A DNA stretch of 36,575 nt from an uncultured Bacteroidota bacterium (GTDB lineage Bacteria > Bacteroidota > Bacteroidia > UKL13-3). Below the pieces are notes generated by a model that ran no database searches, had not been told where the DNA came from, and was given only the letters and a program-made list of their open reading frames with translations. This document shows, piece after piece, positions 7,979 through 16,571 of the stretch (its first letter is position 1; the number at the start of each line of letters is the position of its first letter). A program made the position numbers and the translations under genes. The DNA lies in the NCBI GenBank assembly GCA_903927505.1, contig CAIYNF010000034.1, positions 1 through 36,575 on the forward strand, given 5' to 3'.

Positions 7979-8440
7979 ATGAAAGCAATAAAATATCTAG
8001 CAATGGGCTTAGCCCTTTCAACTATCCTTTTTGTAGGATGCAAAAAAACTGAAACAACCGCCACCAAAGTAAGTGGTAGTTCTTTGTTAACTGGAAAAGA
8101 TTGGAGAGTTATAGGTATTGTTCAAACTATTCCGGGTACACCAGCTTTAGATATTTTTGCCGCAATGCCTGCATGCGAAAAAGACGATTTGGAAGAATTT
8201 ATGGCCAATGGCGTTGTTACAGATAAAGCAGGTGCCAGCAAATGTGACCCTGCTGATCCAGATACTGCGCCAGGTGGTTTTTGGGCTTTGTTAAACAATG
8301 ATTCGCAATTGCGCATTATCAATGGTGATACCACTATTGCCAATGTAAAAGAACTTACCGCTACTTCTCTAAGATTAGAAATGATTATTGAAGATCAAGG
8401 TATTGTTTATACTACCAATATTACCATGGTTAAAAACTAG
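7979..8440 (+). CDS. Small lipoprotein of unknown function
   Basis: This 153-residue protein begins with a lipoprotein signal peptide: a basic start, a hydrophobic stretch, and a lipobox ending FVGC with the lipidated Cys21. The mature part is small and beta-rich. It includes LTGKDWRVIGI near residue 40, a cysteine-containing acidic segment (PACEKDDLEEFMANG), a second Cys in ASKCDP, then WALLNNDSQLRI and a beta-strand end. This layout resembles the lipocalin-like lipoproteins common in Bacteroidota (L.G.W.... start, D..E F..NG middle), so a lipocalin-like fold is a reasonable guess. It would sit in the outer or inner membrane facing the periplasm. It lies between two terminators and seems to be its own unit. 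Confidence 0.85.
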   Translation: MKAIKYLAMGLALSTILFVGCKKTETTATKVSGSSLLTGKDWRVIGIVQTIPGTPALDIFAAMPACEKDDLEEFMANGVVTDKAGASKCDPADPDTAPGGFWALLNNDSQLRIINGDTTIANVKELTATSLRLEMIIEDQGIVYTTNITMVKN

Positions 8441-8460
8441 TTTTTAATCCAATTATTTTT

Positions 8461-8495
8461 AAAAGCCTCATCCATCTCGGTTGAGGCTTTTTTTA
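8461..8495 (+). terminator. Strong intrinsic terminator after the lipoprotein gene
   Basis: AAAAGCCTCA (8461-8470) is a perfect 10-bp complement to TGAGGCTTTT (8482-8491), with an 11-base loop and a T-run that continues to 8494. Confidence 0.85.
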
Positions 8496-8510
8496 TTAGC
8501 TCCTAGCACT

Positions 8511-8518
8511 TAATTTTG
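8511..8518 (+). promoter_or_regulatory. -7 promoter element of rpiB
   Basis: TAATTTTG matches TAnnTTTG exactly and ends 4 bases before the rpiB ATG at 8523. It lies just after the preceding terminator, so it probably starts the rpiB-meaB-reductase transcript, with almost no 5' leader. Confidence 0.5.
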
Positions 8519-8522
8519 ACAA

Positions 8523-8951
8523 ATGAAAATAGCAATAGCTTGCGATCACGCAGGATTTGAATACAAAGAAGCCATTAAGGCTAAATTGACCCAAGAGGGT
8601 TATACCCTTGAAGATTTTGGTACACACAGCACCGCATCTATGGATTACCCGGATACCTCACATCCATTGGCCACTTCAGTTGAAAACAAAAGCAATGAAT
8701 TGGGTATTTTAATTTGTGGCAGCGCAAATGGTGTGGCCATGACAGCCAATAAGCACCAAGGGGTAAGAGCTGCTATCTGCTGGGAAAATGAAATCAGTGC
8801 TTTGGCCCGAACCCACAACGATGCCAATGTAGTTTGTTTGCCTGCAAGATTTATTTCACTAGAATTGGCACAAGAAATTGTACATACATTTTTAAATACT
8901 CCCTTCGAAGGTGGCAGACATGCCAATAGGGTGAATAAGATTTCTTGTTAA
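8523..8951 (+). CDS. rpiB: Ribose-5-phosphate isomerase B
   Basis: This 142-residue cytosolic enzyme interconverts ribose 5-phosphate and ribulose 5-phosphate in the pentose phosphate pathway. RpiB motifs are present: ACDHAGFEYK at the start (Asp8, His9), the MDYPD segment (40-44), the active-site Cys65 in GILICGSANGVAMTANK, and ARTHNDANVVCLPARFIS (His98 and Asn99). The loop after Cys65 reads GSAN where many homologues have GSGN/GTGI, a mild change. The length is normal. The meaB gene starts 7 bases after its stop. The ATG follows the -7 element by only 4 bases, so the mRNA may be leaderless. Confidence 0.96.
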   Translation: MKIAIACDHAGFEYKEAIKAKLTQEGYTLEDFGTHSTASMDYPDTSHPLATSVENKSNELGILICGSANGVAMTANKHQGVRAAICWENEISALARTHNDANVVCLPARFISLELAQEIVHTFLNTPFEGGRHANRVNKISC

Positions 8952-8958
8952 TTTTTTT

Positions 8959-9855
8959 ATGCAAGAAATTACTTCCTTGGTTCAAACCGGAAACCGCAAA
9001 GCCCTTGCCCGATTTATTTCTTGGGTAGAGAACGATGTGCCCGGTTACGAAAACCAATTGGAAGAATTGCATATTATTCCTACGCCAATAATTGGTGTTA
9101 CAGGTCCTCCCGGTGCTGGAAAAAGCACCCTCATTAACGCACTTGCCGGACATTGGTTGGAGCAAGGGAAAAAGGTGGCCATTTTGGCCATTGATCCAAG
9201 CTCTCCTTTTAACCAAGGCTCTTTAATGGGCGATCGCTTGCGCATGAGCGAACATTTTTTAAACGCCAATTTGTTTATCAGAAGCATGGCAAGCCGCGGT
9301 AGTCTTGGTGGTTTGGCGCCTAAGGTTTTTGAAGTTTGTGATGTATTGCGTGCGGCACAATTTGATATTGTAATTATTGAAACAGTGGGAGTAGGGCAAA
9401 GTGAAGTTGAAATTGCGGCCTTGGCAGACACCACCGTTTTGGTTTTAGTGCCAGAGGCTGGCGACGAAATTCAAACCATCAAAAGTGGCGTAATGGAAAT
9501 TGCAGATGTGTTTGTATTAAACAAATCTGATAGGGCAGGTGCCGATATTTTTCAAAAAAACTTGGTGCAATTGTCGCATGAAAATGCACAAGGAAATTGG
9601 GAAGTACCCGTTTATAAAACAGTGGCCTCCCAAAAGGAAGGCATAGTGGCTTTGGCAGATGGAATCTTACAACATGCTGCCTTGCCTGTTAAAGGCGCAA
9701 AGAAGATTCATTTACTTGCACAAAAAGCATTGCTGTTAATCAAGGCTATGCGAACCCGCGATATTAAATTGCCACAATTAGAAAGCGAATTGGAAACATT
9801 ATCGCAAGAAGCGGGTTTTAACCTGTACCGTTATATCAAAAAATACAATCCATAA
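8959..9855 (+). CDS. meaB: Methylmalonyl-CoA mutase-associated GTPase MeaB (ArgK family)
   Basis: This 298-residue G3E-type GTPase acts as chaperone for B12-dependent methylmalonyl-CoA mutase, protecting it and gating cofactor loading. Walker A is GVTGPPGAGKST at residues 46-57, the metal/base-off signature region reads AIDPSSPFNQGSLMGDR (77-93), ETVGVGQSE is at 141-149, and the guanine-specificity motif NKSD is at 188-191. The C-terminal helical dimerisation arm is shorter than in some homologues. It lies 7 bases after rpiB and 15 bases before a flavin reductase gene. The mutase itself is not in this window. Confidence 0.96.
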   Translation: MQEITSLVQTGNRKALARFISWVENDVPGYENQLEELHIIPTPIIGVTGPPGAGKSTLINALAGHWLEQGKKVAILAIDPSSPFNQGSLMGDRLRMSEHFLNANLFIRSMASRGSLGGLAPKVFEVCDVLRAAQFDIVIIETVGVGQSEVEIAALADTTVLVLVPEAGDEIQTIKSGVMEIADVFVLNKSDRAGADIFQKNLVQLSHENAQGNWEVPVYKTVASQKEGIVALADGILQHAALPVKGAKKIHLLAQKALLLIKAMRTRDIKLPQLESELETLSQEAGFNLYRYIKKYNP

Positions 9856-9870
9856 TAGAATTTATCCTTC

Positions 9871-10443
9871 ATGAATATTTGCATTTTATCAGGTTCGGCT
9901 CGTCCAAATAACAATACTGTACGCGCAGGAAAAGCACTTAAGAAATTAATAGAACCGAGCCACCAAGTGAAGCTCATAGATTTTGTTACGTATGATTTAC
10001 CTATGCTTGGTCAGGCCGGCATGAACCCAAATGATTTGAGCATTTTTCAAAAAGAATTGTTCCAATCCATGGAGGAGGCACATATTGTTTTTATACTTTC
10101 GCCTGAGTACAATTGGAGTACCACACCAGAATTGTTGAACTTGCTCAATTACTTGCCCAATAAGCCTTTTCAGCATTTGTTAAACAATAAAGTTTTTGCA
10201 TTTGTAGGTGTTTCAAGTGGCAAAGGAGGTAAAGCACCTGCCTTGCATTTGATGCAAATTGTCAATAAAATTATTAGTTTTAGCAATTCAGAATCTATGG
10301 TTTCACCTAAAATATTTGAAACACATTTTATCAAAGAAGTGATAGATGAAGAAGGCAACTTATTGCAAAACGAAATGTTTAATGCAGGCATGACAGATTT
10401 CTGTAACTATACCCTCCGTATTGCAGACCGTTGGTTTAAATAA
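9871..10443 (+). CDS. NADPH-dependent FMN reductase family protein
   Basis: This 190-residue flavodoxin-like protein begins with ICILSGSARPNNNT (phosphate-binding loop of the FMN site, residues 3-16) and contains FILSPEYNWSTTPELLN (74-90), the second FMN-contacting motif of this family. Such enzymes reduce FMN, quinones, azo compounds or chromate with NAD(P)H; the actual substrate cannot be told from the sequence. It is soluble with no signal peptide. It is the last gene of the rpiB-meaB cluster and is convergent with gldH, with only 7 bases between the stops. Confidence 0.93.
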   Translation: MNICILSGSARPNNNTVRAGKALKKLIEPSHQVKLIDFVTYDLPMLGQAGMNPNDLSIFQKELFQSMEEAHIVFILSPEYNWSTTPELLNLLNYLPNKPFQHLLNNKVFAFVGVSSGKGGKAPALHLMQIVNKIISFSNSESMVSPKIFETHFIKEVIDEEGNLLQNEMFNAGMTDFCNYTLRIADRWFK

Positions 10444-10450
10444 GCTAAAA

Positions 10451-10942
10451 TTACTTTCCTGCTATAGCAAAATCTTCAATGCGCATACCTGCCGCATATA
10501 CATAAGGCAAAGTATCTACGCGCATGTTTTGCTCCAATTCAAAATGATAAATCCCTTTTTCTTTAAAGCGCATTTGCGGATAAACAGGTACTTGGTAGTC
10601 AAATAAATCGCCTAAACCATTGCCAAGCCAATTGCCTCTATCATCTATCAGCGTAAGCTCTTTGCGTTCTTTGCTGATGATTTTAGAAGGCGACAATTGA
10701 TGAACCATTACAAAGAAATTGCAAAAGGGATAATCTTTGGCAACCCTTAAATTCACAAAAACATTATAGGTTTTATTGGTATCATCAATGTTTACATCAA
10801 AGGCCAATTTGTTTTTATAATACCATGCTTGCCCTGGAATATCTTTATTCTCATCCAGGAGCTTTGCTTTGTCACAAGAAACTAATAAAAATAGCAGACT
10901 TGTTAAAGCTAATAAATGGGTATTTAAACGCCTTAATTTCAT
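10451..10942 (-). CDS. gldH: Gliding motility lipoprotein GldH
   Basis: This 163-residue protein has a lipoprotein signal with lipobox LVSC and lipidated Cys23. The mature part contains AWYYKNKLAFDVNIDD, NVFVNLR, YPFCNFFVM and the GDLFDYQVPVYPQMRFKEKGIYHFELEQNMR region, all matching GldH of gliding Bacteroidota. In Flavobacterium, GldH is needed for gliding and linked to T9SS-dependent surface adhesin transport; its exact role is not known, and many non-gliding Bacteroidota also carry it. The ATG overlaps the stop of ricT by four bases (ATGA), so it is translationally coupled to ricT. It is the promoter-distal gene of the holB-ricT-gldH run. Confidence 0.95.
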   Translation of the reverse strand: MKLRRLNTHLLALTSLLFLLVSCDKAKLLDENKDIPGQAWYYKNKLAFDVNIDDTNKTYNVFVNLRVAKDYPFCNFFVMVHQLSPSKIISKERKELTLIDDRGNWLGNGLGDLFDYQVPVYPQMRFKEKGIYHFELEQNMRVDTLPYVYAAGMRIEDFAIAGK

Positions 10943-12312
10943 GAAGGATTTTGATTTCTATTTGGGTTATTTCTGTTGTTGTTAAAGTTAGGCCTACGTT
11001 TTTGGTTATTGCCATTTCCTTCTGGCCTTGGTCCGCTTTGTGGTGGACGCGCCTCTTGTGTTCCCTGTGGATTTGGATTGCTTGGGTTATTACGTGGGGC
11101 ATTGTTTCCTGCTCCTTGGTTCGGATTCGTATTAGGCCTTGGTCCTTGTCTTTGTTGGTTCGAACCAAAATTTGCATTGCTTTTGCTGCGGTTTTTATTG
11201 TTTCTATTGCCGCCTCTGTTACCTCTATCGCGTTCGTCTAAACGGGTAAGGCTACCAATGCCCATATCGTTTTTAAATTCTAATTCTGCAGTTTCTGTTT
11301 TGGTTTGTTTTTTCTCTTGAATAACCATGGCAGGTTTTTCGCCACGCTTGTTCATTTCTAAATATTCGCCTACTTTTTTAACAGGTAAACTTAACCATTC
11401 GCCACCCATCTCTGTTTGTGGGGCAAACCACATTAAACGTTTTAAAATATCTGTTTTAACAGAACGGAAACTTACGTTTTCAAAATGAATGGTTACTGTG
11501 TTTTCAGAAGGGAACTCTTTCAAGGCCTCCATGTATGAATCCAATTCAAAGTTCAAGCAGCATTTTAATTTACCACATTGGCCACTTAATTTAAGTGGGT
11601 TCAAAGATAAATTTTGGTAGCGTGCAGCCTGTGTATTCACCAATTTAAAATCGGTAAGCCAGGTGCTGCAACACAATTCTCTACCACAAGAGCCAATGGC
11701 ACCTAAGCGCGCAGCTTCTTGGCGGTAGCCTATTTGGCGCATTTCAATTCTCACCTTAAAACTTTCGGCCAAGCGCTTAATGAGTTCACGAAAATCTACA
11801 CGTTCTTCTGCCGTATAAAAGAAAGTTGCCTTGCGTCTATCGCCTTGGTATTCTACATCACTCAATTTCATGCTCAGGCCCAATTCCATGGCAATGCTTC
11901 TTGCCTTGTACATGGTTGGTACTTCTAACTCTTGGTTTTCTTTGTATTTGGCAATATCTGCCTCTGTAGCTTTCCTGGTAACTTTTCTGTAATCGGTATC
12001 GTGTTCGCTGCGGTTGTATTTTTTTAATTGCAGTTTTACGAGCTCACCTTTGAGGCTCACTTTGCCAATATCATAGCCGTTTTCGGCTTCTACAACCACA
12101 TATTCGTTTAAGTAAAAATCAACTTGAGCGCTCTTATAAAATTCTTTGCGCGTACCTTTAAAACGTACTTCTACAATGTCAAAAGGCTTCATATGCGGCG
12201 GCAAATCCATTTCTGCCAACCAATCAAATGCATTTAATTTGTTGCATCCACCCGAACTACATCCACCCGAACTGCAGCCACCGCTGCTACATCCACCTGA
12301 TCCACAACCCAT
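10939..12312 (-). CDS. ricT: RicT/PSP1 family protein with Cys-Gly repeat head and disordered tail
   Basis: This 457-residue protein has a PSP1 (YaaT/RicT) domain. Six conserved cysteines are seen in CGRELCC (209, 214, 215) and QCGKLKCC (246, 251, 252). In Bacillus, RicT forms a complex with RicA and RicF that holds 4Fe-4S clusters and affects RNase Y processing; that role is not proven in Bacteroidota. The first 23 residues are a SSGGC repeat with Cys at 3, 8, 13, 18 and 23, which could bind metal. From about residue 360 the chain is an Asn/Pro/Gly/Arg-rich disordered tail, perhaps RNA-binding. Neighbours holB (upstream) and gldH (4-bp overlap downstream) are usual for the phylum. Confidence 0.93.
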   Translation of the reverse strand: MGCGSGGCSSGGCSSGGCSSGGCNKLNAFDWLAEMDLPPHMKPFDIVEVRFKGTRKEFYKSAQVDFYLNEYVVVEAENGYDIGKVSLKGELVKLQLKKYNRSEHDTDYRKVTRKATEADIAKYKENQELEVPTMYKARSIAMELGLSMKLSDVEYQGDRRKATFFYTAEERVDFRELIKRLAESFKVRIEMRQIGYRQEAARLGAIGSCGRELCCSTWLTDFKLVNTQAARYQNLSLNPLKLSGQCGKLKCCLNFELDSYMEALKEFPSENTVTIHFENVSFRSVKTDILKRLMWFAPQTEMGGEWLSLPVKKVGEYLEMNKRGEKPAMVIQEKKQTKTETAELEFKNDMGIGSLTRLDERDRGNRGGNRNNKNRSKSNANFGSNQQRQGPRPNTNPNQGAGNNAPRNNPSNPNPQGTQEARPPQSGPRPEGNGNNQKRRPNFNNNRNNPNRNQNPS

Positions 12313-12375
12313 ATATATTATTTATAATAATAGTTAAACCAAAATATCAACTTAAAAATTAAGTCAATTATCTAC

Positions 12376-13497
12376 TTAAGCGGCCTTCTGACCGCCTTTC
12401 AATTGTCTGCCAATATACAAAGAAAGATTTAAAAACAGGATTTTCAGATTGGCATTCCGTTCTGTTGCCACCACTGCTTCATCCAAACTTTCTACAATGG
12501 CACTTAAATTGTGTTCAAACAAAAAGCTCGAAAACTTCACTAGAAACTGGCGTTCCTGCTCATTTACACGCAATAATTTTGGATCGCCATATTTGTAAAT
12601 AAAGGCAGCCCGCATCATTTGAGAAGTATAACCCAAGAAATTTTTTACATACTCTCTGCCAGAACCACTGATATTTTCTACCCATTTTTGCAATTCATCT
12701 ACTTTACCACCAAAGCAAAAACGCATCCATTGGCTATAAGTCTCAAAATAGCCATCGTGTTCAACGGCTAAAAGGGATAAGGCTAAGTTGTAATCGCCAT
12801 CTGCCAATCGGGCAATATCACTCGCCTTTTGCGGCATACAAGCATGGTGGGCAAGCAAAGCATCTTCAATTTCTTGGTCCTGAAGTTTTGGAATTTTTAC
12901 CGTTTGTGCCCGAGATAAAATAGTAGGCAAAACTTTTTCAGTATTGTTGGCCACTAATATAATAAGGGTACCTTGGGGTGGTTCTTCCAATAATTTTAAT
13001 AGAATATTTCCTTCTGTTTTTAAGTATTCTGCCTGCCAAATAATTTGTACTTTGTATTTGGCCTCGTAGCTGGTTAAGCCCAATCGGCCAACAATATCTC
13101 GGCACTCATCTGAGGTAATATTGCCTTGTTTATTGGCATTGGTATCTATGGTTTGCAACCAATCAAAATCGTTGATATACGGATTTTTTTGAAAGGCTTC
13201 GCGCCAATCTTCTGCCAATTCTTTGCTTTGTTTGTAGGGTGAAATGGTGGGCACGGTAAAATGTAAATCGGGGTGAACCAATTTTTCAAATTTAACGCAA
13301 CTGCTGCAAGTGCCGCAGCTATCCGTATCCGTAGCATGAAGGCAATTTACATATTGTGCATAGGCAAGCGCCAAAGCTAAATTCCCACTTCCTTCTGGTC
13401 CCACAAATAATTGGGTATGACTAATTCTTCCGGCTTGCGCCATGGCAATAAGCTTTTGTTTGATAAAAGCCTGACCTATAATCTGTTTAAATAACAC
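12376..13497 (-). CDS. holB: DNA polymerase III delta prime subunit
   Basis: This 373-residue clamp-loader subunit belongs to the AAA+ family. The N-terminus reads FKQIIGQAFIKQKL, and the P-loop position is GPEGSGN (about 33-39), where the catalytic Lys is replaced by Asn, as expected for delta prime, which does not hydrolyse ATP. A zinc-binding cluster follows: Cys52, Cys61, Cys64, Cys67. The SRC-like segment reads LPTILSRAQTVKIP. The start codon appears to be GTG (13495-13497), since no ATG lies close by in frame and this position matches family starts. It is the first gene of holB-ricT-gldH; ricT starts 63 bases after its stop. Confidence 0.93.
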   Translation of the reverse strand: MLFKQIIGQAFIKQKLIAMAQAGRISHTQLFVGPEGSGNLALALAYAQYVNCLHATDTDSCGTCSSCVKFEKLVHPDLHFTVPTISPYKQSKELAEDWREAFQKNPYINDFDWLQTIDTNANKQGNITSDECRDIVGRLGLTSYEAKYKVQIIWQAEYLKTEGNILLKLLEEPPQGTLIILVANNTEKVLPTILSRAQTVKIPKLQDQEIEDALLAHHACMPQKASDIARLADGDYNLALSLLAVEHDGYFETYSQWMRFCFGGKVDELQKWVENISGSGREYVKNFLGYTSQMMRAAFIYKYGDPKLLRVNEQERQFLVKFSSFLFEHNLSAIVESLDEAVVATERNANLKILFLNLSLYIGRQLKGGQKAA

Positions 13498-13586
13498 GTG
13501 TTTGTATTTTGGGCAATTGCAAATTAATAGAAATCGTTGAAGAAACTAAATTAAATCATGAATATGGCAATTCTCGGCAAGAATAT

Positions 13587-13594
13587 TAAATTTG
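13587..13594 (+). promoter_or_regulatory. Possible -7 element of the small zinc-ribbon gene
   Basis: TAAATTTG fits TAnnTTTG exactly and lies 24 bases before ATG 13619. It also covers the TTG at 13592, arguing against that codon as the translation start. Confidence 0.4.
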
Positions 13595-13618
13595 TATTAC
13601 AGAATTCTCCGCCCTAGA

Positions 13619-13804
13619 ATGAGTAAACAAATATTTAAAATAGCATTATATAGCCATTGCCCGGATTGTGGATCCTGGGACCTAGAAAGAGTGAGTCGGC
13701 CCTTTTGGGCACGCTTTTTCTTTTTCTTTCTAAATCTTAAAACTTATTGGTGCAGGCGCTGCTTCAATTTTATTACCTGTTTACACAAAAAAGAAAAAGA
13801 GTAA
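13619..13804 (+). CDS. Small zinc-ribbon protein
   Basis: This 61-residue protein carries two CxxC knuckles, Cys14-Pro-Asp-Cys17 and Cys45-Arg-Arg-Cys48, 27 residues apart, which is the layout of a zinc ribbon. Between them lies a strongly aromatic FFFFFLNLKTYW stretch, and the C-terminus is basic. Small proteins of this type (CPxCGS ... Y.C..C) are common in Bacteroidota and have no known function; nucleic-acid binding or a structural role is possible. A good -7 element upstream supports expression. The gene is convergent with the T9SS-tailed protein and the stops are only 2 bases apart. Confidence 0.65.
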   Translation: MSKQIFKIALYSHCPDCGSWDLERVSRPFWARFFFFFLNLKTYWCRRCFNFITCLHKKEKE

Positions 13805-13806
13805 TC

Positions 13807-16458
13807 CTATTCTTTGATAATTTTAGTTTGGTACACTTCCTTTTCTGCAATAAGCTGAACCAAATAAATGCCAGGCACCCAATTTTCGCCACTTATCACA
13901 CTTTTACCGTCTATAAGCATTCCGGCAAAAACTTGCGCACCCATTAAATTATAAACTTCCAATTTGGCATTTTTCAAGGAAGTACTTTCAATACTAAAGG
14001 TTTGGGTAAATGGATTAGGAAAAATAAGAGGTGAAATACTTTCTGCCGCTATTTCATTTTCGCCAACAGCATAAGTAGTGGCAATTAGGGTATGGATGAT
14101 TCCCTTACATGTAGGATTACTTATTAAAAACTTTGCCTCCATATTGCCTGTAAATCCGGCATTTCGGGTAATGGTAATGTTAGAACCATTGGTGCTAATT
14201 GTTTCTCCGGCAACTGGTATTTGGTATAATTCAATTTTATAATAGCTCGGGTAGGCCAAAGTAAAATCAACACTTGTAGCGCCGTTAAATCTTTTCAATT
14301 CAAAAGGTCCAGTTATAATATTACTTGGTATCAAGTCTACCAAAATAGAATCTGTTCGCTTGCTGGTATTTTTAAAAGTTAGCGTATTAAAATAACTTGT
14401 TTTCTGACTGGGTTTTACCAAAATACTATTGGTAGTTGTGCTTTGTAAAAAAGGATCTATTGGTTTACTTCCCCAAGTATAAGAGACATCTACCAGTGTG
14501 TCTTTGTTAATTGAAAGGAGAAGCGTTTGTTCTTTGCATATTTTGCATGGAATGGAATTGATATAAATCCAATCAGTATCTGCTGTATTATCTGGTGCTT
14601 TTATGGCAAGTTTTATGGAATCTAAACCTATCCAAAACCTATTGTTTTTTGGCATCAAGTTGAGATACCTGTTGGCAGTTAAACTTGCCGAAATATTTTG
14701 CCCATTTGTAAGAATATAATATTGCATTTGTGTTTGCGCATACCCGCTACAGGCGCCGTCTTGCGCCAGGTCAATTTGTGTAAACGCTTGGTTGGCAACC
14801 CTGCTAATTTTTGTTCCTTTTAAGAAAGGCTTCTTGGCAGATTTAAATTTTATGCCGCTTACATAAACTTTAGCATTGCTGCTGCTTACATAATTGAGAA
14901 TAAAAGAAACATAGTTAATGCCATCGGGTATTTCTATGTCTACACTTCTTTCTGTATAGCTTATTGAGTTGCAGGGAATAGCATAATACTTACTTGCATT
15001 TATTTCTGGCAAATTAACTACCAAGGTGAGGTAATCATTTGCATTTGCACCACCCTTGGTGCTCACATAAAAGGTATTTTTCCCCCGGTTCAAACCAAAC
15101 AAACGATCGCAAGAAACAAGGGTTGCGGAGCTATTTGCTTGTAGGCAATAATTTTTATTATAGAGAACACCACTTAGCGTATCTTTAATAACAGTTGATC
15201 CAAATGTTAAGCCATCTGCTATACCATTTTTATCTAAATCTGTTTGCAATGCAGGAAAAATATCTTCGCTTTGATCCCAAAATCCACCCCATAAATAGTT
15301 GCTCCAATCTTGGTAGGTTTTAACAGGAATAGTATTTGCTTTACACCAAATAAGCACCTGTTCCAAATTGCTCAGCATTTGCGAAAAGGGGCTTGCGCCA
15401 TAGGCCGAAGAAAAATGGTTGATGCTAATAAGGATTTGGTTTTTTGCTACTGCTTCCGCAATGCTTGTTTTGATCACCGCTGCGCTTTGCGTTTCTGGTG
15501 AAATATCAGAACCTTGAATGCAATATTGTAAATTGTTATGTGGGTTGTAATAACTTATTCCTGTGTTTTGTTCGGGGTAGGAGGCGGCACATTTAATGCC
15601 AAAAGGCTCCAATGCTTCCTTTAATACTTGCTTGTCTACGTAAGGATGAGCGCCACCTGGATGTATAAAAGTTTTTGGCAATTTGAGTTTGTATTTTTCA
15701 AATTGCTCCATGCTAAATTCAGCCATCAATTGCAATCCTTCTTTATCAATGCTTAATTGGTAGGGCGAAATTTTTCGGTAGGCAATATTACTATACGTGC
15801 CCAATGCAATGGGTTCGTTCCAAATAGTATTTACAAAAATGGTGTCGGGGTTATTGGCATTGGCATTTAGGATATTTCCTATTTGAACCAATTTGCCCAA
15901 GCTTGGAAAATACAGATGCGTAGTTACTTTGCCATTGTTTAATTTAGTCCAAGCAAATTCACCATTGTTTTTACTTATTATTCTGTTGCCACTGATATCA
16001 ATATTTCCTTCATCGCCAGCGCCTGCATTATTTAGGATTGAATATTTTAAACAAACCCTGTTTGGGCTGCCCGTTGTAATATGGTCGACCCCAGCTCTGC
16101 CATTATAGCTTAAGGCAATGACTGCGGTGTTTGGTTCAAAATAGTGAATGGCATCAGACGGACTTTGGTCTGCCAATTCATGGCCAGCATTTTCCAATTC
16201 TTTAGCGGCATTCCAAAAAGCGGTATCATTTAGTAAATCTGGAATGCCTGTATTTAAGGCATAGGTAAATTTAAAACCATATTTGTTAAAGAGGGCATTT
16301 ACCGCACGCAATTTATCGGCAGTTTGGTAATCGTCGAACCTAAAACAAATGCCACCTGATTTGCTTTGAAAGGTTTGTGCTTGCGAACAATTTTCAAAAG
16401 AAAATTGCATACACAAGAAGTAGAATAAGTAAAAGAATGGGTACTTAATTGCTTTCAT
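13807..16458 (-). CDS. Secreted deacetylase-like protein with T9SS C-terminal sorting domain
   Basis: This 883-residue protein starts with a signal peptide (MKAIKYPFFYLFYF...). The N-terminal third resembles a NodB-type polysaccharide deacetylase: GGICFRFDDY at 35-44 (Asp42/43), GHELADQSPSDAIHYF near 92-107, and HPGGAHPY near 266-273. The usual HxxxH metal site after GHE is not evident, since the first His is Gln98, so catalysis is doubtful. The middle is beta-rich, with SPRY- or Ig-like stretches I cannot name. The last 75 residues (PLIFPNPFTQTFSIES...KLEVYNLMGAQVF...GIYLVQLIA...KIIKE) are a type A T9SS sorting domain, so the protein should reach the cell surface or medium. A start six codons upstream is possible, but ATG 16458 gives the cleaner signal. 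Confidence 0.85.
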   Translation of the reverse strand: MKAIKYPFFYLFYFLCMQFSFENCSQAQTFQSKSGGICFRFDDYQTADKLRAVNALFNKYGFKFTYALNTGIPDLLNDTAFWNAAKELENAGHELADQSPSDAIHYFEPNTAVIALSYNGRAGVDHITTGSPNRVCLKYSILNNAGAGDEGNIDISGNRIISKNNGEFAWTKLNNGKVTTHLYFPSLGKLVQIGNILNANANNPDTIFVNTIWNEPIALGTYSNIAYRKISPYQLSIDKEGLQLMAEFSMEQFEKYKLKLPKTFIHPGGAHPYVDKQVLKEALEPFGIKCAASYPEQNTGISYYNPHNNLQYCIQGSDISPETQSAAVIKTSIAEAVAKNQILISINHFSSAYGASPFSQMLSNLEQVLIWCKANTIPVKTYQDWSNYLWGGFWDQSEDIFPALQTDLDKNGIADGLTFGSTVIKDTLSGVLYNKNYCLQANSSATLVSCDRLFGLNRGKNTFYVSTKGGANANDYLTLVVNLPEINASKYYAIPCNSISYTERSVDIEIPDGINYVSFILNYVSSSNAKVYVSGIKFKSAKKPFLKGTKISRVANQAFTQIDLAQDGACSGYAQTQMQYYILTNGQNISASLTANRYLNLMPKNNRFWIGLDSIKLAIKAPDNTADTDWIYINSIPCKICKEQTLLLSINKDTLVDVSYTWGSKPIDPFLQSTTTNSILVKPSQKTSYFNTLTFKNTSKRTDSILVDLIPSNIITGPFELKRFNGATSVDFTLAYPSYYKIELYQIPVAGETISTNGSNITITRNAGFTGNMEAKFLISNPTCKGIIHTLIATTYAVGENEIAAESISPLIFPNPFTQTFSIESTSLKNAKLEVYNLMGAQVFAGMLIDGKSVISGENWVPGIYLVQLIAEKEVYQTKIIKE

Positions 16459-16571
16459 TTGGCATTTGCAAGTCATTTGGGCTTAAGGGCACACCCAAGT
16501 TTATACAGTTGATTGTTTTAAGTAGGGGTTCTTAATCAACTATCACAAAGTTAAATAAATTTCTCGGCATC

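Noticed and set aside
10951-11320. Hydrophobic open frames of about 96 and 114 codons on the plus strand
   Set aside because: They lie opposite the low-complexity Asn/Pro/Gly/Arg tail of ricT. The hydrophobic, Leu/Cys/Trp-rich translation is what the reverse complement of such codons gives.
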